Shown: in pieces, positions 48,504 through 55,600 of the stretch
Numbering within the stretch: position 1 is the stretch's first letter
How the letters are laid out: each line of letters starts with the position of its first letter
Origin: Magnetococcus marinus MC-1
Lineage (GTDB): Bacteria > Pseudomonadota > Magnetococcia > Magnetococcales > Magnetococcaceae
DNA: 64,000 nucleotides
Assembly (NCBI RefSeq): GCF_000014865.1
Contig: NC_008576.1
Location: 1-64,000 of the forward strand
Reading direction: 5' to 3'
Made by a program: the position numbers and the translations under genes
Notes under the pieces: generated by a model
What the model saw: the letters and a program-made list of their open reading frames with translations, nothing else
The model's database searches: none
Told to the model about the DNA's origin: nothing

Positions 48504-49666
48504 TGACGGTTTATTCACCCGAAATGGTGGATCCGGTGGCACTGGCGCGGGCCTTAATTCAGGCCCCGTCAGTGACGCCAATGGATCATGGCTGCCAAGA
48601 TCTGCTGATTCGCCATCTGGAGGATCTGGGTTTTACGGTGCATCGACTGCGTTTTGGTCATGTGGAGAACTTTTACGCGCGGCTGGGCAGCAAGGGGCGC
48701 AATTTTACCTTTGCCGGACATACCGATGTGGTGGGGGCAGGGGATACCAGCCGCTGGTCCAGTGACCCCTTTGCAGCGACCCTGGAAGAGGGCTATATCA
48801 CGGGCCGTGGGGCGGTGGATATGAAGGGTGGCTTGGCCTGTATGGTCGCCGCGACCGCGCGTTTTTTGGCGGCGCGTCCCCATTTTGCGCAGCAGCATAG
48901 CCTAAGTTTTCTCATTACCGGTGATGAAGAGGGGGATGCGCTGGATGGCACCCTCAAGGTGTTACAGTGGTTGGAGAGCCAGCAGGAGAAGATGGATTAC
49001 TGCTTGGTGGGGGAGCCCACCAGTGCGGCACAGTTGGGGGATTGCATCAAGAATGGGCGGCGTGGTTCGGTGAACGGTCGTTTGACCATTCGCGGGGTGC
49101 AGGGGCATGTGGCGTATCCCCATTTGGTGGATAATCCCATTCACCGGGCCGCCCCGGTGCTGGCGGCGATTAGCAGCATGACGTTTGACCAAGGGGATCG
49201 GTTTTTTCAGCCGACTTCTCTTCAGTTTACGGCGGTGCAGTCGGGTGGTAGTGCCACCAACGTGGTGCCGGGTGAGCTGACGGCGGGGTTTAATATCCGC
49301 TTTAGTGCCATGCACACCCCCGAGAGCTTGGAGGCCCGCATACGCCAAGTGTTGGATGGGGCCGAGGTCGATTATGATCTACAGATGATGACCTCGGGAC
49401 TGCCCTTTATTACCGAGGGTGGGCCTCTGGTGGAGGCGGTCAAGGCAACGGTGGCGCAGGTCACAGGGTTGGAGCCGCAGCTCTCCACCGGCGGGGGCAC
49501 CTCGGACGCCCGTTTTATCTCCCGCCATTGTGTGCAGACGGTGGAGTTTGGTCTGGTGGGCAGTACCATGCACAAAGTGGATGAGCGGGTGCCGGTGGCG
49601 GATTTAGAGGTGTTGACCGAGGTATACCGGCGGCTGTTGGAGCGGCTCTACCCCCCCCAGGGGTGA
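48503..49666 (+). CDS. dapE: Succinyl-diaminopimelate desuccinylase
   Basis: Zinc amidohydrolase (M20) that frees LL-diaminopimelate. The 387 residues carry metal ligands in FAGHTDVVGAGD near 67, GRGAVDMKGGLA near 97, FLITGDEEGDALDGT near 130, and the C-terminal FGLVGSTMHKVDERVPV. NGRRGSVNGRLTIRGVQGHVAYPH marks the dimerisation domain. ATG 48503 is coupled to dapD; longer in-frame starts lie inside dapD. Confidence 0.97.
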   Translation: MTVYSPEMVDPVALARALIQAPSVTPMDHGCQDLLIRHLEDLGFTVHRLRFGHVENFYARLGSKGRNFTFAGHTDVVGAGDTSRWSSDPFAATLEEGYITGRGAVDMKGGLACMVAATARFLAARPHFAQQHSLSFLITGDEEGDALDGTLKVLQWLESQQEKMDYCLVGEPTSAAQLGDCIKNGRRGSVNGRLTIRGVQGHVAYPHLVDNPIHRAAPVLAAISSMTFDQGDRFFQPTSLQFTAVQSGGSATNVVPGELTAGFNIRFSAMHTPESLEARIRQVLDGAEVDYDLQMMTSGLPFITEGGPLVEAVKATVAQVTGLEPQLSTGGGTSDARFISRHCVQTVEFGLVGSTMHKVDERVPVADLEVLTEVYRRLLERLYPPQG

Positions 49667-49752
49667 GCCCCCAGGGTGAGAGGTGGTTCTTGGCTGCGGC
49701 AAAGGGGCGGTGTATGCCTGTGCTGCCCAGGATGCACGGTGTTGGTTGATAA

Positions 49753-49788
49753 AAAGGCGGTCCTCCAAGGGGAGGGCCGCCTTTTTTT
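49753..49788. terminator. Bidirectional terminator between dapE and ferredoxin
   Basis: AAAAAGGCGGTCCT pairs with AGGGCCGCCTTTTT (one G-U) around an eight-base loop; T-runs flank it on both strands. It should terminate dapE from the left and the minus-strand ferredoxin gene from the right. Confidence 0.9.
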
Positions 49789-49805
49789 AAGCCGTGGTGT
49801 GTCCC

Positions 49806-50117
49806 TTACATGATGCGCAGACGCTCAACGGGTTCGCCGCCATCGACAAAGTGCTTGTCGAAGATTTCGCTGACATCTTCGGGTTTGACATTACCGTACC
49901 AGACCCCTTCGGGGTAGACCACGGCCACGGGGCCACGGTCACAGGGACCCATGCAGAAGGTGCCGGTAACAAATACCTGCTCGTACATACCGCGCTTTTC
50001 GAGCTCGGTATTAAAGGCTTCGAAGGTACCCTGGGAGCCACTGGCTTGGCAGGAGCCACGGGGGTGGCCTTCGGGACGACGGTTCATGCAGACAAAAACG
50101 TGATGCTTGGGTTTCAT
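49806..50117 (-). CDS. Thioredoxin-like [2Fe-2S] ferredoxin
   Basis: A 103-residue protein of the thioredoxin-fold ferredoxin group (related to the [2Fe-2S] domain of NuoE). The four likely cluster ligands are in VFVCMNRRPEGHPRGSC (C-x12-C type) near residue 9-22 and GTFCMGPCDRGPVAVVYPEGVWYG near 52. ATG 50117 has AGGAGG six bases upstream. It is divergent from dsrC with about 450 bases between, and may supply electrons in the sulfur pathway encoded there, but that is only positional. Confidence 0.88.
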   Translation of the reverse strand: MKPKHHVFVCMNRRPEGHPRGSCQASGSQGTFEAFNTELEKRGMYEQVFVTGTFCMGPCDRGPVAVVYPEGVWYGNVKPEDVSEIFDKHFVDGGEPVERLRIM

Positions 50118-50569
50118 AAAGAGCCTCCTGAGCAATAAACCCCAGTAGCTGCTGTGGAACAGGGATTAACAGCTACTTTTTCATGAAGTTGCAACCATGG
50201 TATGGCGATGTTTCGCCTGCACACATGGGCGCTGATTGCGCCAAAGCGCAGATAAAGTTGGGGTGGATTCTGGTCATCCTTGGCTTTTCTGTCAACTAAT
50301 GGATAAAATCAATCCCTAGCATTCGTCAAAATTTATGACGTATAATTCACGCAACCCACGGATTTTTGAGAATTCTTGTTGAACGCGCGCTTTTTCAATT
50401 CACGCAAGCGTGATTAGAGGGGTTGACTTCAGTGCGTTAGGAATCCATGATATGCTAATGTTTGATTGAAAAACGCTGTATCGCGGCGCGAAAAAGCGTA
50501 CAGCCACCCATTGTGTGGTTGTTTGCCTGAACGATGGCACCAATGTGTCACCATTATGGAGAACGAGAT
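50118..50569. other. Regulatory region between ferredoxin and dsrC
   Basis: No ORF. Visible elements are an 11-base direct repeat AATTCACGCAA at 50344-50354 and 50397-50407 (53 bases apart), a perfect palindrome TCACGCAAGCGTGA at 50400-50413 overlapping the second copy, a sigma-70-like promoter at 50423-50451, and an imperfect hairpin near 50471-50504 in the leader. The arrangement suggests a regulated strong promoter for dsrC. Confidence 0.5.
50423..50451 (+). promoter_or_regulatory. Candidate dsrC promoter
   Basis: TTGACT (50423-50428) and CATGAT (50446-50451) with a 17-base spacer, followed by TATGCTAAT. A start near 50458 would give a leader of about 110 bases. The palindrome at 50400-50413 lies just upstream of the -35. 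Confidence 0.45.
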
Positions 50570-50905
50570 ATGTCCAGCTTTGAACTCAACGGTACCACCT
50601 ACGAAACTGACGAAGACGGATACCTCGTCGATCTCGGTCAGTGGAACGAAGACGTTGCCAACTACCTCGCTAAGGAAGAAGGCATCGACATGACTGAGTC
50701 CCACTGGGAAGTTGTTCACTTCCTGCGTGAGTACTATGAAGAGTACAAGATTGCTCCCATGATCCGCATTCTGACCAAAGCCATTGGTAAGAAGCTGGGC
50801 AAAGATAAGGGCAACACCAAGTACCTGTATGACCTGTATCCCGGTGGTCCTGCTAAGCAAGCCTGTAAGGTTGCTGGCCTGCCCAAGCCTACCGGTTGCG
50901 TCTAA
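50570..50905 (+). CDS. dsrC: Sulfur carrier DsrC
   Basis: DsrC/TusE-family protein carrying sulfur as a persulfide or trisulfide between dissimilatory sulfite reductase and the DsrMK complex. The 111 residues begin MSSFELNGTTYETDEDGYL and end in the flexible arm ACKVAGLPKPTGCV with both redox cysteines (penultimate and ten before it); TusE-type tRNA-thiolation relatives lack the second. Codon choice is strongly biased to C-ending optimal codons, indicating high expression. dsrM- and dsrK-like genes follow. Confidence 0.93.
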   Translation: MSSFELNGTTYETDEDGYLVDLGQWNEDVANYLAKEEGIDMTESHWEVVHFLREYYEEYKIAPMIRILTKAIGKKLGKDKGNTKYLYDLYPGGPAKQACKVAGLPKPTGCV

Positions 50906-51231
50906 CACGCATCAGCCGGGGGGGATCCCCTTGTGGGGGGACCCCCCGGACCGAGAGGCCGCACCCTTGAGGTGTGGTTGCAAAAAGAGACCGGCTTTCG
51001 CCCCTGTACACCTTTGGCCAAAGCCGGTTTTCTTTGTGTAAAGCATGAGAATGGGTCTTTCCTTGACCTTCGGAACAGGGATCTGACTATAGGTGTTCGA
51101 TAGATTTGCGGTTTGGACACCTACAGCGAGTTACTTAAACGAGGGCATGGCCGCCGTGTAGCCTTGGGCTGGTCATCCAGTGGAAATTTAGTAAGGTTAT
51201 GAACCTGTAAACAGCCAGAGGGGAAACCTGG
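50906..51231. other. Intergenic region after dsrC
   Basis: Contains a GC-rich imperfect hairpin at 50916-50949, a rho-independent terminator at 50990-51035, and a seven-base inverted repeat TAGGTGT...ACACCTA near 51090-51124. A promoter for the dsrM-like gene probably lies after the terminator, but I could not fix its boxes. No ORF. Confidence 0.45.
50990..51035 (+). terminator. Terminator after dsrC
   Basis: ACCGGCTTT and AAAGCCGGT form a nine-base stem with a 21-base loop, followed by TTTCTTT. It would separate the abundant dsrC message from dsrMK. Confidence 0.75.
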
Positions 51232-51933
51232 ATGTTGATGATCCTCGCCTATCTCGCCTTGGGCATTTTTGTTGTCGGTATTCTTGCGCGTATCGTCAAA
51301 TATGCCCGTACCCCCGCCCCCTTAAAAATTCCAACGACCCCCGCCCCATTGACCAAACAGGGTGTTGCATGGCGCCTCTTTACCGAGGTAGCCTTTTTCA
51401 ACAGCCTGTTTAAGGGGGATAAGTGGACTTGGATGGGCGGCTACCTTTTTCACGTTGCCTTGGCGCTGGTGACATTGCGTCATTTGCGCTATTTCGTGGA
51501 AGATATTCCAGAGGTCGCTGGCCATTTTCAGATTGTTGGCATTGTTGCTGGCATCGCCATGGTGGGTGGTCTGGGTTTTCTGTTCCTACGCCGTCTGATG
51601 GTGGATCGTTTTCGCCACATCTCGTCTAAGGCTGACTATCTGATTTTGCTGCTGCTCATGGCCATTGGCGGCAGTGGTCTGCTGATGACCTTTGCCATCC
51701 ACCCGGATGTGGTGGAGATCAAGGCGGCGATGATGGGTTGGTTGGGGATGCAGGGCTTTGAGACCCCCAGTGATGTGGTTTTCTTGCTGCATTTCTTGCT
51801 GGTATTGGCGTTGATGATTATCTTCCCGTTCAGCAAGTTGATGCATATGGTTGGGATCTTCTTCAGCCCCACCCGCAACCAGACCGATACCCCAAGAGAG
51901 GCCAAGCACGTCAACCCTTGGTCCAAGTATTAA
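51232..51933 (+). CDS. dsrM: DsrM-like membrane cytochrome b subunit
   Basis: A 233-residue protein with about five membrane helices, resembling the NarI/DsrM family of haem b subunits that exchange electrons with the quinone pool. Candidate axial histidines are in GGYLFHVALALVTLRHLRYF near 75-90 and in LLHFLLVLALMIIFPFSKLMHMVG near 185-205. It pairs with the DsrK-like gene downstream, the minimal DsrMK module. The DsrJOP subunits of the five-subunit complex are not present. Confidence 0.87.
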   Translation: MLMILAYLALGIFVVGILARIVKYARTPAPLKIPTTPAPLTKQGVAWRLFTEVAFFNSLFKGDKWTWMGGYLFHVALALVTLRHLRYFVEDIPEVAGHFQIVGIVAGIAMVGGLGFLFLRRLMVDRFRHISSKADYLILLLLMAIGGSGLLMTFAIHPDVVEIKAAMMGWLGMQGFETPSDVVFLLHFLLVLALMIIFPFSKLMHMVGIFFSPTRNQTDTPREAKHVNPWSKY

Positions 51934-52040
51934 GTTTGCGACGGGTTGGTTTGGAACAGGCATCCACCTTGGTTTGAGGTGGTGAACACGAACATCGCAC
52001 CCTGTGCTGTACAGGGTTTGCTAAGCTGAGGAGTCCTCAC

Positions 52041-53543
52041 GTGGCTGACGACATCCATGTACCGGAAATTGGTGACGACATTGTAACCCCAGCCCCTGTG
52101 GTTGGGACGATGAGCCATCTCAAGCCCATTCCGGCCCAAGCCAAGCATATGGAGCCGCTGGATTTCCCCGGAGAGCGGGTGGAAAATTGGCAGCAGGCAG
52201 GCATTGAAAAATTTGGGGATCTGCTCTCCAAATACCGTTCTTTGCAGGTGTTTATGGACATCTGCGTAAAGTGCGGCTCCTGCACCGATAAGTGCCATTA
52301 CTATCTGGGCACGCAAGATCCCAACAACATGCCGGTGCAGCGCGCCGAGCTGATGCGCGAGGTCTATCGCCGTTACTTTACACCGGGTGGCAAGCTGTTC
52401 CCCAGTTTGGTGAAGGCGTCGGACTTTAATGAAGAGACTCTGGAGAAGTGGTTTACCTATTTCCACCAGTGTTCCCAGTGTCGCCGTTGTTCGGTCTTTT
52501 GCCCTTACGGTATTGACACCGCCGAAGTGACCATGGCGGCCCGTGAGCTGATGGACAGCATTGGCGTGGGTCATAAGTATTCTGCGGAGATCGTGGGTAA
52601 GGTACATGATCTGGGCAATAACTTGGGCATTCCTAAACCCGCGCTCAAGGGTACTTTGGACTTTTTGGAAGATGATATCCTAGAGACCACCGGTCATGAG
52701 GTACGTCTACCCCTGGATCAAAAGGGTGCTGAGGTTCTGTTGGTACCGCCTTCAGCGGACTTTTTCTCAGCCCCGCATGTGGATTCGTTGATGGGCTATG
52801 CCAAGGTGTTTCACCAGGCTGGTATTAGTTACACCATCAGTTCGGTTGCTTCCGAGGCGGCCAACTTTGGCATGTTTATCGGCAACTTTGACCAGATGCA
52901 GAAGATCGCCAAGCGCATTAGCGATCAGGCTCGCGAGCTGGGTGTCAAGCGTATTGTGGTGGGTGAGTGTGGCCATGCGTGGCGGGTGGCTTATGCCTTC
53001 TGGAACACGTTGAATGGTCCCTTTGACTATCTGGATCCCCGCTATCCCGTGCCCCAACATATTTGTGAGTTTACCAACGATCTGTACAACCGTGGTGCGT
53101 TGACCATGGATCGTAGCGCCAACGATGACAAGATCATCACCTTCCACGATTCCTGTAACGTGGCGCGGGCCTCACGCATGGGACCCAATCCCGGTGGTCA
53201 GTTTGAGATTCCCCGCGCTTTGATTCGGGCCTCGGCCAACCGGTTTGTGGATATGGATCCTGACACCATTCACGAAAAGACCTTCTGCTGTGGTGGTGGT
53301 GGTGGTCTGTTGACCGACGAGTTGATGGATCTGCGTATTAAGGGTGTGATGCCACGGGTGACAGCTCTGAAAAAGGTGATGGAAGAGGATAATGTCAACT
53401 TCCTGGCCCTAATTTGCGCCATTTGTAAAGCGCAGTTTACCAAGGTTCTTCCCTACTATGGTATCCCCATGGATACGGTGGGTGGGGTGCATCAGCTGGT
53501 GAGTAATGCCATTCAGTTGGGTGCTAAGAAGGGTATTGTTTAA
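52041..53543 (+). CDS. dsrK: DsrK-like iron-sulfur protein (HdrD type)
   Basis: Cytoplasmic catalytic subunit expected to reduce or oxidise DsrC. The 500 residues have two [4Fe-4S] ferredoxin sites, CVKCGSCTDKCHYY near 75 and CSQCRRCSVFCPYG near 145, and a CCG (HdrB/HdrD) domain with HDSCNVAR, CCGGGGG and CAICKAQF toward the C-terminus, for a special non-cubane cluster. GTG 52041 has AGGAG upstream. dsrM precedes and dsrC is 2 kb upstream, so a DsrC-DsrMK electron pathway is the natural reading. The direction depends on the sulfur metabolism elsewhere in the genome. Confidence 0.9.
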   Translation: MADDIHVPEIGDDIVTPAPVVGTMSHLKPIPAQAKHMEPLDFPGERVENWQQAGIEKFGDLLSKYRSLQVFMDICVKCGSCTDKCHYYLGTQDPNNMPVQRAELMREVYRRYFTPGGKLFPSLVKASDFNEETLEKWFTYFHQCSQCRRCSVFCPYGIDTAEVTMAARELMDSIGVGHKYSAEIVGKVHDLGNNLGIPKPALKGTLDFLEDDILETTGHEVRLPLDQKGAEVLLVPPSADFFSAPHVDSLMGYAKVFHQAGISYTISSVASEAANFGMFIGNFDQMQKIAKRISDQARELGVKRIVVGECGHAWRVAYAFWNTLNGPFDYLDPRYPVPQHICEFTNDLYNRGALTMDRSANDDKIITFHDSCNVARASRMGPNPGGQFEIPRALIRASANRFVDMDPDTIHEKTFCCGGGGGLLTDELMDLRIKGVMPRVTALKKVMEEDNVNFLALICAICKAQFTKVLPYYGIPMDTVGGVHQLVSNAIQLGAKKGIV

Positions 53544-54275
53544 TTGAACAGCTCTCTGCGGATCAGTGGGCGCCGCCCGGATGAGATGCGGGCGGTGACC
53601 ATAACCCGTCACTATACCAAGCATGCCGAAGGCTCCTGTTTAATCGCCTTTGGGGATACTCAGGTGTTGTGTACCGCCACGGTGGAGGAGTCTCAGCCCC
53701 GGTGGATGCGTAATGAGGATCGGGGTTGGGTGACGGCTGAGTATGGCATGCTGCCCCGTTCGACCAATGTACGTATGGGACGCGAGGCTGCTAAGGGCAA
53801 GCAGAGTGGTCGCACCTTGGAGATCCAGCGTTTGATTGGGCGTGCCATGCGTGCGGTGGTGGATCTACAGGCGTTGGGCAAGCGCACCATCTGGCTGGAT
53901 TGTGATGTGATCCAAGCGGATGGGGGTACCCGCACGGCCTCGATTACCGGTGCTTTTGTGGCGATGCACGATGCGGTTACGGGTCTGCTGAAGGCGGGCT
54001 TGATACGCCACAATCCGTTGCGGGATCATGTGGCTGCGGTCAGTTGTGGCATGGTGGCCGGTATGCCCGCGCTGGATCTGGACTATCAAGAGGACTCTCG
54101 CTGCGACACCGATATGAACTTTGTGATGACCGGTGCCGGTGGTTTTGTGGAGATTCAGGGCACGGCGGAGGGGGTTCCCTTTACCCGGCCTGAATTTGAG
54201 AGCATGGCGGCGTTGGCCGACCAAGGTATCAAAGCGCTGGTACAAGCCCAGAAGCTGGCCCTGCTCAAGGGGTAG
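53544..54275 (+). CDS. rph: Ribonuclease PH
   Basis: Phosphorolytic 3' exoribonuclease that trims tRNA ends. The 243 residues show [27 protein letters not shown] at the start, [44 protein letters not shown] and [17 protein letters not shown] near 195. The start is a TTG at 53544 immediately after the dsrK stop, giving the family-like N-terminus; ATG 53586 would remove conserved residues. It has its own terminator. Confidence 0.95.
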   Translation: MNSSLRISGRRPDEMRAVTITRHYTKHAEGSCLIAFGDTQVLCTATVEESQPRWMRNEDRGWVTAEYGMLPRSTNVRMGREAAKGKQSGRTLEIQRLIGRAMRAVVDLQALGKRTIWLDCDVIQADGGTRTASITGAFVAMHDAVTGLLKAGLIRHNPLRDHVAAVSCGMVAGMPALDLDYQEDSRCDTDMNFVMTGAGGFVEIQGTAEGVPFTRPEFESMAALADQGIKALVQAQKLALLKG

Positions 54276-54306
54276 GCTTGGTGTGTTGAAGATAAGCAGC
54301 AAAGTG

Positions 54307-54337
54307 CAAGGGGCCATCATGGCCCCTTGTTTTGTTT
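54307..54337 (+). terminator. Rho-independent terminator after rph
   Basis: CAAGGGGCCA and TGGCCCCTTG form a perfect ten-base stem with a three-base loop followed by TTTTGTTTT. Confidence 0.9.
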
Positions 54338-54427
54338 TGGGGGGTAGGCGTAGCTTGGCTTAACCACTCTTCTGTTGGGGGCGGGCCTTGAGTAGGACCG
54401 CTCTCTTTTCTCTCCTAATTGGGCATC

Positions 54428-55600
54428 ATGACCATATTTCCCCTCTCTCTCTATCTCCATATTCCTTACTGTGTGCATAAGTGTCCCTATTGTGATTTTC
54501 ATTCACGGGTCGAGGTGCAGGTGCCCCAGGAGCGTTATGTGGATGCCCTGCTCATGGAGTTGGGTATGTGGCGGCGGCGTTTTTCACAGGATGCGCGGCC
54601 TTTGCAGAGCATTTTTTTGGGCGGGGGTACGCCATCGTTATTTGATCCACCGCAGATTGGCCGGTTAATGGCCGGTATTGGGGCGATTTGGCCGTTGGAG
54701 AGCGGTTGTGAGGTGACGATGGAGGGTAATCCGGAGTCACTCACGCAGGGGCGTTTGGCCGGTTACGGTGAGGCGGGCATTACCCGTATGAGTGTGGGGG
54801 TGCAGGCGTTGGATGAGGGGCGGTTGCGTCAGTTGCAGCGCCCCCATGACCGGGCGCAGGCGTTACAGGGGTTAGGGTGGTTGGCACAGGCGGGGTTTAG
54901 CAGCTGGAGTGCGGATTTCATATTTGCCACGCCGGGCCATACGGTGGCGGGGTGGTTGGAGGAGTTGGCAGAGGTATTGGCTTTTGCGCCGCCGCATCTC
55001 TCCTGTTACGGCTTGACGGTGGAGCCGGGCACGCCCTTTTTTCAGCGGCAGCAGGGGGGTGAGGCGTTGGTTGCGGATGAGGAGCGACAGCTCGCACTGT
55101 TGGAGGCCACCTATGAGCGGCTGACAGCGGCGGGGTTGCCTTCTTATGAAATCAGCAATTTTGCGCGGGCTGGGCATGGGTGCAGGCACAATGTGAACTA
55201 TTGGCGGTTTGGGGATTATTTGGGGGTGGGGGTGGCGGCGCATGGCAAATGGAGTGATGCGGATGGCGTGGTGTGGCGCAGTGCCAATCTGGCGGATGCA
55301 GCACGTTATATGGCGTGTGTTGAGGCGGGACGTTCGCCATGGGTGAGGGATCAGCGGTTGACCCCGCAGGAGGCGGGTAATGAGGCGTTGGTGATGGGTT
55401 TGCGTATGGGCGAGGGGATGAGCAAGGCGACCTATCAGTGGGTAAGGGGGGTCTCTTTACAGCAGAGCGTGGGTGATGGGCTGGCATGGTTTGAGCGACA
55501 GGGTATGCTTGCGCAGAGTGCAACGCATGTGTGGTTGACACCACGGGGGTTACGGTTGGCGGATGGGGTAATGGCGGAGTTGATGGAGGTTGAGCCTTAA
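54428..55600 (+). CDS. hemW: HemW-like radical SAM protein
   Basis: HemW is a haem chaperone related to HemN. The 390 residues carry the cluster motif CVHKCPYCDFHSR near 17 (CxxxCxxC followed by F rather than the HemN cysteine), FLGGGTPSLFDP near 63, RMSVGVQALDEGRLRQLQRPHD near 120 and YEISNFARAGHGCRHNVNYW near 235, typical of HemW. ATG 54428 is preferred to a TTG three codons earlier. The stop TAA coincides with the TTAA at the left edge of the IS1634-like element, so the protein end is preserved. Confidence 0.93.
   Translation: MTIFPLSLYLHIPYCVHKCPYCDFHSRVEVQVPQERYVDALLMELGMWRRRFSQDARPLQSIFLGGGTPSLFDPPQIGRLMAGIGAIWPLESGCEVTMEGNPESLTQGRLAGYGEAGITRMSVGVQALDEGRLRQLQRPHDRAQALQGLGWLAQAGFSSWSADFIFATPGHTVAGWLEELAEVLAFAPPHLSCYGLTVEPGTPFFQRQQGGEALVADEERQLALLEATYERLTAAGLPSYEISNFARAGHGCRHNVNYWRFGDYLGVGVAAHGKWSDADGVVWRSANLADAARYMACVEAGRSPWVRDQRLTPQEAGNEALVMGLRMGEGMSKATYQWVRGVSLQQSVGDGLAWFERQGMLAQSATHVWLTPRGLRLADGVMAELMEVEP

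Noticed and set aside
54276-54427. Missing rdgB between rph and hemW
   Set aside because: The order rph-rdgB-hemW is common but the gap is only 150 bases with a terminator; absence here only means the gene is elsewhere or lost, with no remnant visible.
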